Source: an uncultured Dorea sp.
GTDB lineage: Bacteria; Bacillota_A; Clostridia; Lachnospirales; Lachnospiraceae
Reading direction: 5' to 3'
Assembly: GCA_910578865.1 (NCBI GenBank)
Contig: CAJTRM010000017.1
Span: forward strand, 1-35,174
DNA: 35,174 bases
Under the pieces are notes generated by a model. That model made no database searches. It saw only the letters and a program-made list of their open reading frames with translations, and was not told where the DNA came from. Below are positions 1-7,160 of this stretch, one piece after another. The position numbers and the translations under genes are program-made. How positions within the stretch are numbered: the first letter of the stretch is position 1; every line of letters begins with the position of its first letter.

Positions 1-291
1 GGTTCTCCCTGTGCCGCCGGTCCCAGAACCCGGTAGGCCGTGCAGTGGCCGGCCGCGCTCCACAGGAGGAGTCCTCCTGCTATGAACAGGGATCTTATTT
101 GTCTGTCTCTGTTTTTTACTTTGTTTTTTCTGACAGGCCGCGCTGCTGCCGTACTGTTTTGTTTCATCTTCCGTTTCCTCCTTACCGGTGTTGGGGTCCT
201 TGCCGGGAGCCTGCCGGCAGAGGCCGGTGATGTCCGGCTGCTGTGGGCAGGCGGGAGTTTGCTGCTGCAGGCAGGATTCCGGACGCGCAAA

Positions 292-338
292 GATACCCTC
301 GAAGACTTTCCCTGTCAAGGTCTGTCTTTGAGGGTATC
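292..338. repeat. 15-bp inverted repeat
   Basis: Arms 292-306 and 324-338 pair over 15 bp with one wobble (core GATACCCTC / GAGGGTATC), with a 17-nt loop. It lies about 110 bp beyond the stop codon of the last BMC operon gene. It could end that transcript, but only three T residues follow the stem on the minus strand, so it is not a textbook intrinsic terminator. Confidence 0.5.
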
Positions 339-372
339 ATACAATAAAAAAATATATTTGTGTGGCTTTTGG

Positions 373-414
373 CGCGAACGGTAGGTTTTTGTCCGCGAAT
401 AGTAGGTTTAGTCC
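373..414. repeat. Two tandem copies of a 21-bp unit
   Basis: Positions 373-393 and 394-414 share CGCGAA, two variable bases, then GTAGGTTT, and match at about 15 of 21 positions. The function is unknown. It may be a remnant of a mobile element end or a degenerate repeat. Confidence 0.4.
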
Positions 415-416
415 TG

Positions 417-441
417 AGGCCGGGCAAGTATCTCCCGGCCT
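417..441 (-). terminator. GC-rich hairpin after the BMC operon
   Basis: GGCCGGG (418-424) pairs perfectly with CCCGGCC (434-440), plus an outer A-T pair, around a 9-nt loop. It starts 8 nt after the stop of the M24-fold gene. No T-tract follows on the minus strand, so termination would be weak. A role protecting the mRNA 3' end is equally possible. Confidence 0.35.
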
Positions 442-449
442 TCAAACAT

Positions 450-1544
450 TTAGATCACCAGAATATCCGGCAGTTTCACGGACGCTCCTGACTCCGTGAC
501 ATACTCTTTTACCGGCCATTTCCCGGCCAGGGACAGAATTTCCTGTTTCCCTTCGATGTTCATGACCAGTTCTGCCGACTTGGCGCCGCTGACCGTCACA
601 AACCACTCGTAGGCCTGCCCGGTCTTCATCGCCCGATCTTTACTGTAAAGGACGCCCCCGTCAGAGAGCATATAACCTACCGGCGCACCGTGCCCGTGCA
701 TCAGCCATTCCTTTTCATATCCCAGCTTCCCGTACAATTCCTCCTGCTTTGCAAATACATCTGCAAACAAAAGTCCTTCTCTGGAAAATCCAATAATCTC
801 TGCCTGAATCCGGCACACGTCGTCGTAGCTCTTCCTCACGTCCGCCGGAACATCACCGATACAGATCATGCGGGCAATATTAGAATGAAGCCCATATTTC
901 CGGAATACGGGGGACAGCAGTATAGTCTTACCGATCACCTGGTCCGTGGGGGTACAATGCCGGTAGTTTTTCACCCGGCTGTCAGTACCCACCTGCATCA
1001 CATCTACCTCTACGTCCTCCTGGGCGCAGATTTTGAGCATTTCCTTTTTCAGATCATTTTCCGTCATACCTCCCCGGAAGGCTTCCGCCGTCCGGTACAG
1101 GATATCGTCTGTCAGAGCCCCCAGCCTCCGGTACCGTTCTGTCTCACTTTCTGTCATCGGGTACTCCAGGTCATAGATCGTATCCAGATCGAGACATCCG
1201 CCCTTAAGCGGGATATCCGTCAGAAACCGTTTACCGTCAAGCAGTTGTTCTATATACCCTTCCCTGGAAGAAGATTTCCAGTCCACTGCCTGAAACCGGA
1301 ATCCCATGCCGCAAAGAAGCTCTTCTTCGGCCTTGCGGATATCTGCATTCATAGCGACGGCAATCCGTTCTCCCGGTGCAAACACAAGGTACACGAAGCT
1401 TCCCTCTATGTTCCGTATGACGCCGCCTTCTTTTCCGCCTGTCAGCCATGCAAAATTATCTCTTCTGCCAAGAACCATTGCCTCATACTGCATTTCTTCA
1501 AGGAGCGTCTCAATCCTTTCAAGCTTCTCACTAAAATCTTTCAT
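450..1544 (-). CDS. M24 (creatinase/prolidase fold) protein with degraded metal site
   Basis: This 364-residue protein has the two-domain layout of M24 proteins, an N-terminal creatinase-like domain followed by a C-terminal pita-bread domain. The substrate-side histidine is kept (H196, in YRHCTPTD), as is the later histidine in HGHGAPVGY (about 285). The two aspartates that normally bind metal are replaced: the usual D-x-G is S211-P-V and the usual S-D-I-T-R is S-N222-I-A-R. The glutamate of the usual EPG motif is not visible in the YEWFVTVSG segment. It is therefore unlikely to be a metallopeptidase. Creatinase shows that this fold can act as a metal-free C-N hydrolase, so another hydrolysis or a structural role is possible. 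It is the last BMC operon gene, overlaps the isomerase gene by 14 nt, and has an AGGAGG site, which points to translational coupling. The substrate is unknown. Confidence 0.8.
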   Translation of the reverse strand: MKDFSEKLERIETLLEEMQYEAMVLGRRDNFAWLTGGKEGGVIRNIEGSFVYLVFAPGERIAVAMNADIRKAEEELLCGMGFRFQAVDWKSSSREGYIEQLLDGKRFLTDIPLKGGCLDLDTIYDLEYPMTESETERYRRLGALTDDILYRTAEAFRGGMTENDLKKEMLKICAQEDVEVDVMQVGTDSRVKNYRHCTPTDQVIGKTILLSPVFRKYGLHSNIARMICIGDVPADVRKSYDDVCRIQAEIIGFSREGLLFADVFAKQEELYGKLGYEKEWLMHGHGAPVGYMLSDGGVLYSKDRAMKTGQAYEWFVTVSGAKSAELVMNIEGKQEILSLAGKWPVKEYVTESGASVKLPDILVI

Positions 1545-2970
1545 CGGAAACCTCCTCGTATTTTGAATGGTTGTACACCTCTACGCCGAGATATCTGCCC
1601 ATCGCTTCCTCCAGGATTTTTGCGTTGCAGCCGCGGTTCATAGCCACATGATGCTCATAGGCATTGCAGCAGATATAGTTCATCAGGGACTGAAGCTTTG
1701 GTACCCGGCAGATCGCTACGCCGCCCACTGTATCAATTTCATCCTTTACAAATTCGCCTTCTCCCACATACATTTTAACGACACCCTTCACATCGTCTGT
1801 GGAAATCTTTCCATAGGTCATACTGCCCGGCGCGATCACGGTCTTGCAGGCGCCGAAGCATTTTTCTTTTCCGAGACTGTTGCCCAGGATATCGAGGCTT
1901 CCAATGGTAAAATCACCGTCAATAAAGGACTTCGGGAAGTTGGAGCAGTGAATGCTGATGCACATATTTCTGTCCTCCCCGAAGCTGTTGTTCCAGTCCA
2001 GATAGCCGGACGGGGACTGGCTTGCAAGATACATGGCATACATAGTCACAGCGCCCATCACGTCAACCTCGCACGCCATGGGTATCCCCTCCTCACCGAG
2101 CATACTCATGGTCAGGCAGGTAGCGCAGCCGTAATTCTTCTGCACAGAATCCCAGCACTGGATCGTTCCGGCCTGGCAGTCATTCTCCAGCATCCATTTT
2201 TTAACCGTCACATATAATTTTGCCTGTTTTACGATATTTTCCTCTGCCACATCTGCTTCCAGTGTGCCATAGCCTTTGATTCTCCCGATGACCGCCTGTA
2301 CTTCTTCGTCCACCTCCTGTGCCTGCGCGGCGAAGATAATCTCGGACATATCTACCGGAATCACCTGTACTCCCATCTTCTGCAAGAGCTTTTCAGAATA
2401 ACGCACGGTCTGGAATGCGGCGGGCCTTGTGCCGATCTGGGCCACACGAAGTCCCTTAAGCCCTGCTACTACACGGCACACTTTTTCAAAATCTTCAATA
2501 TCCCTGGTAAACACCTCACTGTCGATGGCGCAGGTATGATAAGTGGTATTGGTAAATTTAATCCCGTACTGATACAGGTTATTACATACAGATATCTTAC
2601 CGCAGAAGGCATCTCTTCTCCCTGCAACATCCATCTTGTCTTTCTCGTCATCACAGGCCTGCACCAGCACCGGAACGTTGAGCCCTGCCATATGGATCGC
2701 GCTCGTTACGCCCACCTCGTCTCCGAAGTTCGGCAGACATACGATAATGCCCTGGATCTCCTTTTCATTCTTTTTAAATAGTTCCGCGCACTTCGCGGCA
2801 TCCTCCATTGTCTCTACCAGGCCGTATCTGGTAGTTTCCTCGTCCAGGGATACGGTAGCATAGCCCATATCACGGAGCTTTTTTAAGATCTCATTCCTGC
2901 CCTCATATGCAAGCTCCGGATTAAAAAATCCTCTTGTTGACATAATGACTCCAAATCCTACATTTCTCAT
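1531..2970 (-). CDS. FucI/AraA-family sugar isomerase, copy 1
   Basis: This 479-residue protein belongs to the L-fucose/L-arabinose isomerase superfamily, whose members convert aldoses to ketoses with a divalent metal. The typical E-x-D metal motif is visible at E301/D303 (ACEVDVMGA), with a C-terminal histidine pair at H440/H441 (YEHHVAMNRG). The segment QCWDS before the metal site is also typical. It is shorter than E. coli FucI (about 590) and matches the compact uncharacterised members annotated as fucose/arabinose isomerase family. It has a good AAGGAG site 7 nt before the ATG. It sits between the shell genes and the M24-fold gene in the BMC operon, so it likely supplies the ketose for the kinase and aldolase. 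A second, clearly divergent copy lies at 10520-11935, so the two probably act on different sugars. The exact substrate cannot be read from the sequence. Confidence 0.85.
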   Translation of the reverse strand: MRNVGFGVIMSTRGFFNPELAYEGRNEILKKLRDMGYATVSLDEETTRYGLVETMEDAAKCAELFKKNEKEIQGIIVCLPNFGDEVGVTSAIHMAGLNVPVLVQACDDEKDKMDVAGRRDAFCGKISVCNNLYQYGIKFTNTTYHTCAIDSEVFTRDIEDFEKVCRVVAGLKGLRVAQIGTRPAAFQTVRYSEKLLQKMGVQVIPVDMSEIIFAAQAQEVDEEVQAVIGRIKGYGTLEADVAEENIVKQAKLYVTVKKWMLENDCQAGTIQCWDSVQKNYGCATCLTMSMLGEEGIPMACEVDVMGAVTMYAMYLASQSPSGYLDWNNSFGEDRNMCISIHCSNFPKSFIDGDFTIGSLDILGNSLGKEKCFGACKTVIAPGSMTYGKISTDDVKGVVKMYVGEGEFVKDEIDTVGGVAICRVPKLQSLMNYICCNAYEHHVAMNRGCNAKILEEAMGRYLGVEVYNHSKYEEVSDERF

Positions 2971-3028
2971 GTTCCTTCTCCTTTTCTCTTTTTCTCAGAT
3001 ATCCTGAACCTATGACGCAGCTTTCCGC

Positions 3029-3295
3029 CTAATCATACAGTTCAGGATAATCAATGATCCCTATGACTGCATTGTTGATGGGTGCATTTTCCACCCCCAG
3101 CGCCATTCTGGCCGCCCCTCCGTCGATGGTGACAAGCACATAGTCCCCGGTCCCGGCGCCGGCGGCATCAACGGCGATCTCTGTTTTTCCTTGGTTCTGT
3201 TCAAATACATTGGCCACGATCAGAAGCTTCAGGCCTTTTAGATTTTCCTCTTTACAGGTGGATACTACTGTACCCACAACCTTGCCTACATACAT
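3029..3295 (-). CDS. BMC pentameric shell vertex protein (EutN/CcmL family), copy 1
   Basis: This 88-residue protein begins with the family hallmark GKVVGTVVSTCK and ends with the conserved AVIGIID segment (about 75-81). BMC-P proteins form pentamers that cap the vertices of the polyhedral shell. The ribosome binding site AGGAGG overlaps the stop codon of the preceding shell gene, with an 8-nt gap between the genes, so translation is likely coupled. It is one of three distinct EutN-type proteins in this operon. Confidence 0.95.
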   Translation of the reverse strand: MYVGKVVGTVVSTCKEENLKGLKLLIVANVFEQNQGKTEIAVDAAGAGTGDYVLVTIDGGAARMALGVENAPINNAVIGIIDYPELYD

Positions 3296-3303
3296 GTATC
3301 CTC

Positions 3304-3576
3304 CTACAAGTCCGTAACCGCAGTATGATCAATAATCCCTACGATCCCTGCATCAATGGGCGCATTGCGTCCCGGAACCGGAAACCCTGCATCTTTGCTC
3401 TTAGCCAGATATACAAAATCTCCGTAACCGGCCTGCACATAATCTACCGCCACCAGCATACCGCCCGTCCGGTTCCCGCTGTGGTCTGTCCGTGCAACCA
3501 CCAGCAATTTTTTGCCCTCCAGATGGATGTCCTTTCTGGTGGCCACCACAGTTCCTACAACCTTGCCAAAAAACAT
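3304..3576 (-). CDS. BMC pentameric shell vertex protein (EutN/CcmL family), copy 2
   Basis: This 90-residue BMC-P protein starts with MFFGKVVGTVVATRK and carries the C-terminal GIVGIIDH motif. I chose the ATG at 3576 because GGGAGG lies a few bases upstream and the protein then begins at the family's normal N-terminus. A longer frame reaches 3621 but overlaps the hexamer gene and adds a non-family leader. It differs from its neighbours by an insertion near residues 55-65 (YLAKSKDAGF), close to the usual subunit-contact region. It lies between the hexameric shell gene and BMC-P copy 1. Confidence 0.93.
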   Translation of the reverse strand: MFFGKVVGTVVATRKDIHLEGKKLLVVARTDHSGNRTGGMLVAVDYVQAGYGDFVYLAKSKDAGFPVPGRNAPIDAGIVGIIDHTAVTDL

Positions 3577-3598
3577 GCCGGCCTCCCTTTCCATGCAT

Positions 3599-3862
3599 TT
3601 AGTCCAGAAGCTTCTCCACATCTGTATGCGGTCTCGGAATCACATGGATCGATACCAGCTCTCCCACCTTCTCTGCCGCCGACGCGCCTGCCTCTGTAGC
3701 TGCTTTGACGGCTCCTACATCTCCGCGGATCATAACTGTAACCAGCCCGGCGCCTACCCGTTTATAATTTACCAGGCTTACATTCGCTGCCTTGACCATG
3801 GCATCCGCTGCTTCTACCGCTCCTACAAATCCTCTTGTCTCAATTAACCCTAATGCTTCCAT
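3599..3862 (-). CDS. BMC hexameric shell protein (BMC-H, EutM/PduA-like)
   Basis: This 87-residue protein is a close match to EutM/PduA. It opens with MEALGLIETRGFVGAVEA, has the conserved VRVK-like strand region, and ends with ELVSIHVIPRPH. The pore loop is expected at VGAGLV (about 36-41), a small-residue pore like that of metabolosome shells handling small polar aldehydes and alcohols. BMC-H hexamers tile the shell facets. It is the only hexamer gene in the window, and no tandem-domain trimer (BMC-T) is seen, so the facets would have to be built from this one paralogue or from proteins encoded elsewhere. It has an AGGAGG site 6 nt before the ATG and lies 13 nt after the kinase gene. Confidence 0.97.
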   Translation of the reverse strand: MEALGLIETRGFVGAVEAADAMVKAANVSLVNYKRVGAGLVTVMIRGDVGAVKAATEAGASAAEKVGELVSIHVIPRPHTDVEKLLD

Positions 3863-3875
3863 ACCTTACCTCCTG

Positions 3876-5414
3876 TCAGTTTCTAAACTCTCTGAGTGAC
3901 TTGAAATCTCCCTTCACATGTGTGTAAAGTTCCTGATAAATCTTAAAATATTTCATATAAACCTCATGGTTTTCCGCCACCGGTTCCATAGGATCTACAT
4001 ATTCTGCCTTTTCCTTTGCAATGCTGAAATCCTTAAAATATCCGGTTGCCACGGCCGCCAGGAGCGCGTCCCCATACGGTGCGCCCACACGGTTCTTGAC
4101 AAATACCGTAGGCACATTCAGGACATCTGTGATGATCCTCCGCCACAGCTTGCTCTTGGCTCCCCCCTCATTCATCACCAGCGGATAATTGATCCTGATC
4201 CCGCTCTCTTTCAGGATCACAAAGGAATCGTACAGCGCATACGCTACCCCCTCCATCATCGCCCGCACAAGGTGTGCTTTCGTATGATACAGAGACAATC
4301 CGAATATCACCCCTCTGGCATCATTGTCCCAGATCGGCGTCCGCTCGCCCATCAGGTAAGGCAGCACCACAAGCCCTTCGCTTCCCGGAGGAATCTGCTC
4401 TGCCTCCATGTTCAGATAATCAAAGGCGTCATAACCCGGGATCAGCCCTTCCATGGCCGTCTCCACCTGAGAGAAATTTTCCTTCAGATACCGCAGCGTC
4501 TGCCCGCCGGTCTGTGTGGTCGTAACCGTAATATAGGTATTCATACAGTCCGTCGTATACTGGAAGTTAAACATATCCTTGAATTTATCCTTTGTATTGC
4601 GGATAATCCCGATATTTCCGCAGGTTCCCAGGTTCATCTGCACATCCCCTACCTCGATGGCTCCTGCCCCGATCCATCCCGCATTACAATCCACCTGGCC
4701 GCCTGCCACCTCGCTCCCCTGTACAAGTCCGGCTTCCGCAGCCGCCCGGCCCGTTACTTCTCCCACTACATCCTCGCACCGGTAGAAATCCGGCAGAAGC
4801 TCCGGCGAAATGCCCAGCCTTTCCAGCATATCCTCATCAAATTTATTTTCTGCCAGATTGTATGCCACCCCGTAGAACACTCCTGCGGAATGGTGGGCAG
4901 TAAGCTTCCCTGTCAGCTTCATACGAATATAGCCGTCAATGGTAAGTGCCTTGTGGATCCTTTTATAATCTTCCGGGCGATTCTCCTTCTCCCAGAGAAG
5001 ATTCACCAGAATCGGATGATCTTCAATTCGGTTCCCTGTCAGCTCAAAGATTTCATCGGTTCCGATCTCCTTCTTGAGCCATTCCTCCTGACGGTTCGCC
5101 CTGCGGTCCATCAAATTGTACGCGTTATGTACCGGCTCGCCGTCCCGATCCACCAGCACAAGGGACGGCAGTGCAGAAGATGTGCCGATCCCCCGGATCT
5201 CCTCCGGACTGATCCCTGCCTTTTTGATACACTCCTTAATCATACTGCAGGTGGCCGGCCAGTAATCCTGAACATTGTGTTCGGAATAATTTTCCTGATT
5301 GGTAATAATCTCATACTGTCTGTATGCATAGGCCATTACATCCGCATTTTCATCGATAATGCAGACCTTGCACCCCCCTGTGCCATAGTCCATGCCCATA
5401 AAATAATTTCCCAT
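3876..5414 (-). CDS. FGGY-family carbohydrate kinase, copy 1 (BMC operon)
   Basis: This 512-residue ATP-dependent sugar kinase has the N-terminal phosphate-binding loop MDYGTGGCK, the catalytic-aspartate region GGQVDCNAGWIGAG (about 260), the NLGTCGNIG adenosine-side loop, and a C-terminal NEGGAKSKLWRRI segment typical of FGGY kinases. I chose the ATG at 5414, which has AAAGGAG about 9 nt upstream. The upstream ATG at 5447 overlaps the dehydrogenase gene and has no such site. The protein would phosphorylate a ketose, most likely the product of a FucI-family isomerase, to make the aldolase substrate. The kinase at 9000-10499 is a divergent relative (GTTGAK versus GTGGCK), so the two are not recent duplicates. 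The sugar is unknown. Confidence 0.88.
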   Translation of the reverse strand: MGNYFMGMDYGTGGCKVCIIDENADVMAYAYRQYEIITNQENYSEHNVQDYWPATCSMIKECIKKAGISPEEIRGIGTSSALPSLVLVDRDGEPVHNAYNLMDRRANRQEEWLKKEIGTDEIFELTGNRIEDHPILVNLLWEKENRPEDYKRIHKALTIDGYIRMKLTGKLTAHHSAGVFYGVAYNLAENKFDEDMLERLGISPELLPDFYRCEDVVGEVTGRAAAEAGLVQGSEVAGGQVDCNAGWIGAGAIEVGDVQMNLGTCGNIGIIRNTKDKFKDMFNFQYTTDCMNTYITVTTTQTGGQTLRYLKENFSQVETAMEGLIPGYDAFDYLNMEAEQIPPGSEGLVVLPYLMGERTPIWDNDARGVIFGLSLYHTKAHLVRAMMEGVAYALYDSFVILKESGIRINYPLVMNEGGAKSKLWRRIITDVLNVPTVFVKNRVGAPYGDALLAAVATGYFKDFSIAKEKAEYVDPMEPVAENHEVYMKYFKIYQELYTHVKGDFKSLREFRN

Positions 5415-5439
5415 ACTGTATGTCTCCTTTCCATTTCTA

Positions 5440-6852
5440 TCATACAATCCGGAACTGATCCCTTAATACACAGCGCCTCTGCCTGGTAAAACTCCTCGGT
5501 GAAGTCAGACCTTCTCCGGTAGGAGATGCGATGGTAAAGGTTGTATGTCCTTCTCCGCACATGCCGAGCCCCGAATAGGACGGCGCGTTTTTTACAAAAA
5601 TACTGGTGTTCATCACCCTGGCCATCTTAGACAGATTTTCTACATTTTTAGAATGCATCATAGCTGTGTGGAAGCATTGCTGCTCGGCCTCATATGCAAA
5701 TGCGATTGCCTCGTTCACGTCCCTCACAGGTACCACCGGCAGCACCGGCATCAGCTGCTCCAGATCTACCAGCGGGTGGCTCCTGTCCACCACGGCAATG
5801 GCCAGCTTATACTCTCTGTCCACTGTAAGGCCGATGGCGCTGAGGATCACCTGGATATCCTTTCCCACATATTTCCGGTTGACAACTCTTTTTCCGTCTT
5901 TCTCCACGGTAATATGCTTCATCAGCTCATCAAGCTGCTCTTCTTTCAGGAAATATGCCCCGTCGGCAAGCATCTCTGTCACCAGTTCCTTTGCCGCCTC
6001 CTGCACGACAAACACTTCCTTTTCCGCAATACACAGCACATTATTGTCGAAGGCCGCGCCATCCACGATATCCCTGGCCGCCTGCCGGATGTCCGCAGTT
6101 TCATCTACGACTACCGGTGGATTTCCCGGGCCTGCGCCGATGACCTTTTTCCCGGAATTCATGGCAGCTTTTACAATTCCCGGGCCTCCGGTCACTACCA
6201 GGATCCGGATATCCTTGTGGTGCATCAGGATATTCCCGGTCTCAATCGTAGGGTTCTCTACACCGCACAGCAGGTTTGCCGGGCCGCCTGCTTCTATGAT
6301 TGCCTGATTGATCAGCTCAATGGTAAGGCGGGTCACCTTCTTTGCCCCGGGATGGCTGTTAAAAACCACTGCGTTCCCGGCAGCGATCATCCCGATCCCG
6401 TTGCAGATCACCGTCTCACTTGGATTGGTAGACGGCGTGATTGCCCCGATCACACCATACGGCGCCCGCTCCTCCAGCGTAAACCCGTAGTCTCCGGTAT
6501 AGGCTCTTGGCCGTACGTCCTCAATGCCCGGTGTCTTCCTCGCCGCAAGCAGGTTCTTCTGCACCTTGTCCTCATATTTCCCAAGGCCGGTCTCCTCCAC
6601 AGATGTGCGGGCGATTAACTCTACATTTTTCTCCACTACGGCGCGGATGGCATCGATCAGCCGTCCGCGGATCTCAAGCTTCATGGTGCCAAGCCTGTAC
6701 TGCGCCTCCTTTGCAGCCGCTATGGCATCATTTATGTCTGAAAAGATGCCGGTTCTTGTCCCCGATATATGCCCTTTTCCTGCCGGGCCGCCCTGACTCT
6801 TAAGCTGCTCCATCACCTGGCCGATGACCCGCTGTATCTCTTGTTCATTCAT
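5440..6852 (-). CDS. CoA-acylating aldehyde dehydrogenase of the BMC (PduP/EutE-like)
   Basis: This 470-residue enzyme would oxidise the aldehyde made by the aldolase to an acyl-CoA with NAD+ inside the shell. The first 17 residues (MNEQEIQRVIGQVMEQL) form an amphipathic helix followed by a Gly-rich linker (20-34), the usual design of a BMC encapsulation peptide. The catalytic cysteine is C274 in FDNNVLCIAEKE. The C-terminal GEGLTSPRSFTRQRRCVL is a hallmark of PduP-type enzymes. I chose the ATG at 6852 because it forms an ATGA overlap with the stop of the preceding shell gene, has AGGAG upstream, and begins with the targeting helix. The longer frame to 6924 adds non-family residues. The likely substrate is lactaldehyde or glycolaldehyde, depending on the sugar. 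No phosphotransacylase to recycle CoA is present in the window. Confidence 0.93.
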   Translation of the reverse strand: MNEQEIQRVIGQVMEQLKSQGGPAGKGHISGTRTGIFSDINDAIAAAKEAQYRLGTMKLEIRGRLIDAIRAVVEKNVELIARTSVEETGLGKYEDKVQKNLLAARKTPGIEDVRPRAYTGDYGFTLEERAPYGVIGAITPSTNPSETVICNGIGMIAAGNAVVFNSHPGAKKVTRLTIELINQAIIEAGGPANLLCGVENPTIETGNILMHHKDIRILVVTGGPGIVKAAMNSGKKVIGAGPGNPPVVVDETADIRQAARDIVDGAAFDNNVLCIAEKEVFVVQEAAKELVTEMLADGAYFLKEEQLDELMKHITVEKDGKRVVNRKYVGKDIQVILSAIGLTVDREYKLAIAVVDRSHPLVDLEQLMPVLPVVPVRDVNEAIAFAYEAEQQCFHTAMMHSKNVENLSKMARVMNTSIFVKNAPSYSGLGMCGEGHTTFTIASPTGEGLTSPRSFTRQRRCVLRDQFRIV

Positions 6853-7154
6853 ACTGCCTCTCTCCTTTCCGAAACAATCATCTCTCCGTCTACCTCTATG
6901 GAATCCACGATTCCTATAATACAATAATCCACCGGAACCTTTGCATACCCTTCTGCCAGCCTGGCAGAACTTCCGCTGACCACGACCACCAGCTCTCCCT
7001 CCCCTGCTCCTACCGAATCAAGGGCTACCAGCCTTGTACCGTTCTTTTCCAGTGTTCCGATATCAAGGGGCTGCACAACCAGCATCTTTTCTCCCTTAAG
7101 GCCCTGATCCTTCTGTGTGCATACCACTGTTCCTGTCACTCTTCCGATCACCAT
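6849..7154 (-). CDS. BMC pentameric shell vertex protein (EutN/CcmL family), copy 3
   Basis: This 101-residue BMC-P protein has the N-terminal IGRVTGTVVCTQK and the C-terminal CIIGIVDSIEVDG motif. It is the longest of the three, with a charged C-terminal tail (about 88-101). Its stop overlaps the dehydrogenase start as ATGA, so the two are translationally coupled. It lies 6 nt after the aldolase gene with AGGTGAT as ribosome binding site. Being near the start of the operon, it may be made in larger amounts than the other two, which sit near the end. Confidence 0.95.
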   Translation of the reverse strand: MVIGRVTGTVVCTQKDQGLKGEKMLVVQPLDIGTLEKNGTRLVALDSVGAGEGELVVVVSGSSARLAEGYAKVPVDYCIIGIVDSIEVDGEMIVSERREAV

Positions 7155-7160
7155 AACCGA

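Larger units (their letters stand above)
1..449. other. Left-edge region without a recognisable gene
   Basis: No open frame here resembles a known family. The overlapping frames at 40-384 (+), 45-230 (+) and 182-445 (-) are low-complexity, rich in Arg, Pro, Leu or Phe, and lack good ribosome binding sites. A frame open from the window edge to about position 107 (+) could be the tail of a gene outside the window, but nothing supports this. The stretch does contain a perfect short palindrome around 62-78, a 15-bp inverted repeat (292-338), a 21-bp tandem repeat (373-414) and a GC-rich hairpin (417-441). It reads as the intergenic end of the BMC operon or as decayed DNA. Confidence 0.5.

Noticed and set aside
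40..384. 114-residue open frame at the left edge
   Set aside because: It has no good ribosome binding site and no family similarity, and overlaps competing frames and an inverted repeat.
690..1643. 317-residue plus-strand open frame
   Set aside because: It is antisense to the M24-fold gene and overlaps the isomerase start. Its composition is that of a shadow frame.
3577..3621. N-terminal extension of BMC-P copy 2
   Set aside because: It would overlap the hexamer gene and adds residues foreign to the family. GGGAGG supports the ATG at 3576.
3918..5489. 523-residue plus-strand open frame
   Set aside because: It is the antisense of the FGGY kinase gene, with His/Arg/Ile-rich composition and no family features. 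The kinase frame on the other strand has clear motifs.
5545..6618. 357-residue plus-strand open frame, and others antisense to the dehydrogenase
   Set aside because: They are shadows of the aldehyde dehydrogenase gene, without a ribosome binding site or recognisable domain.
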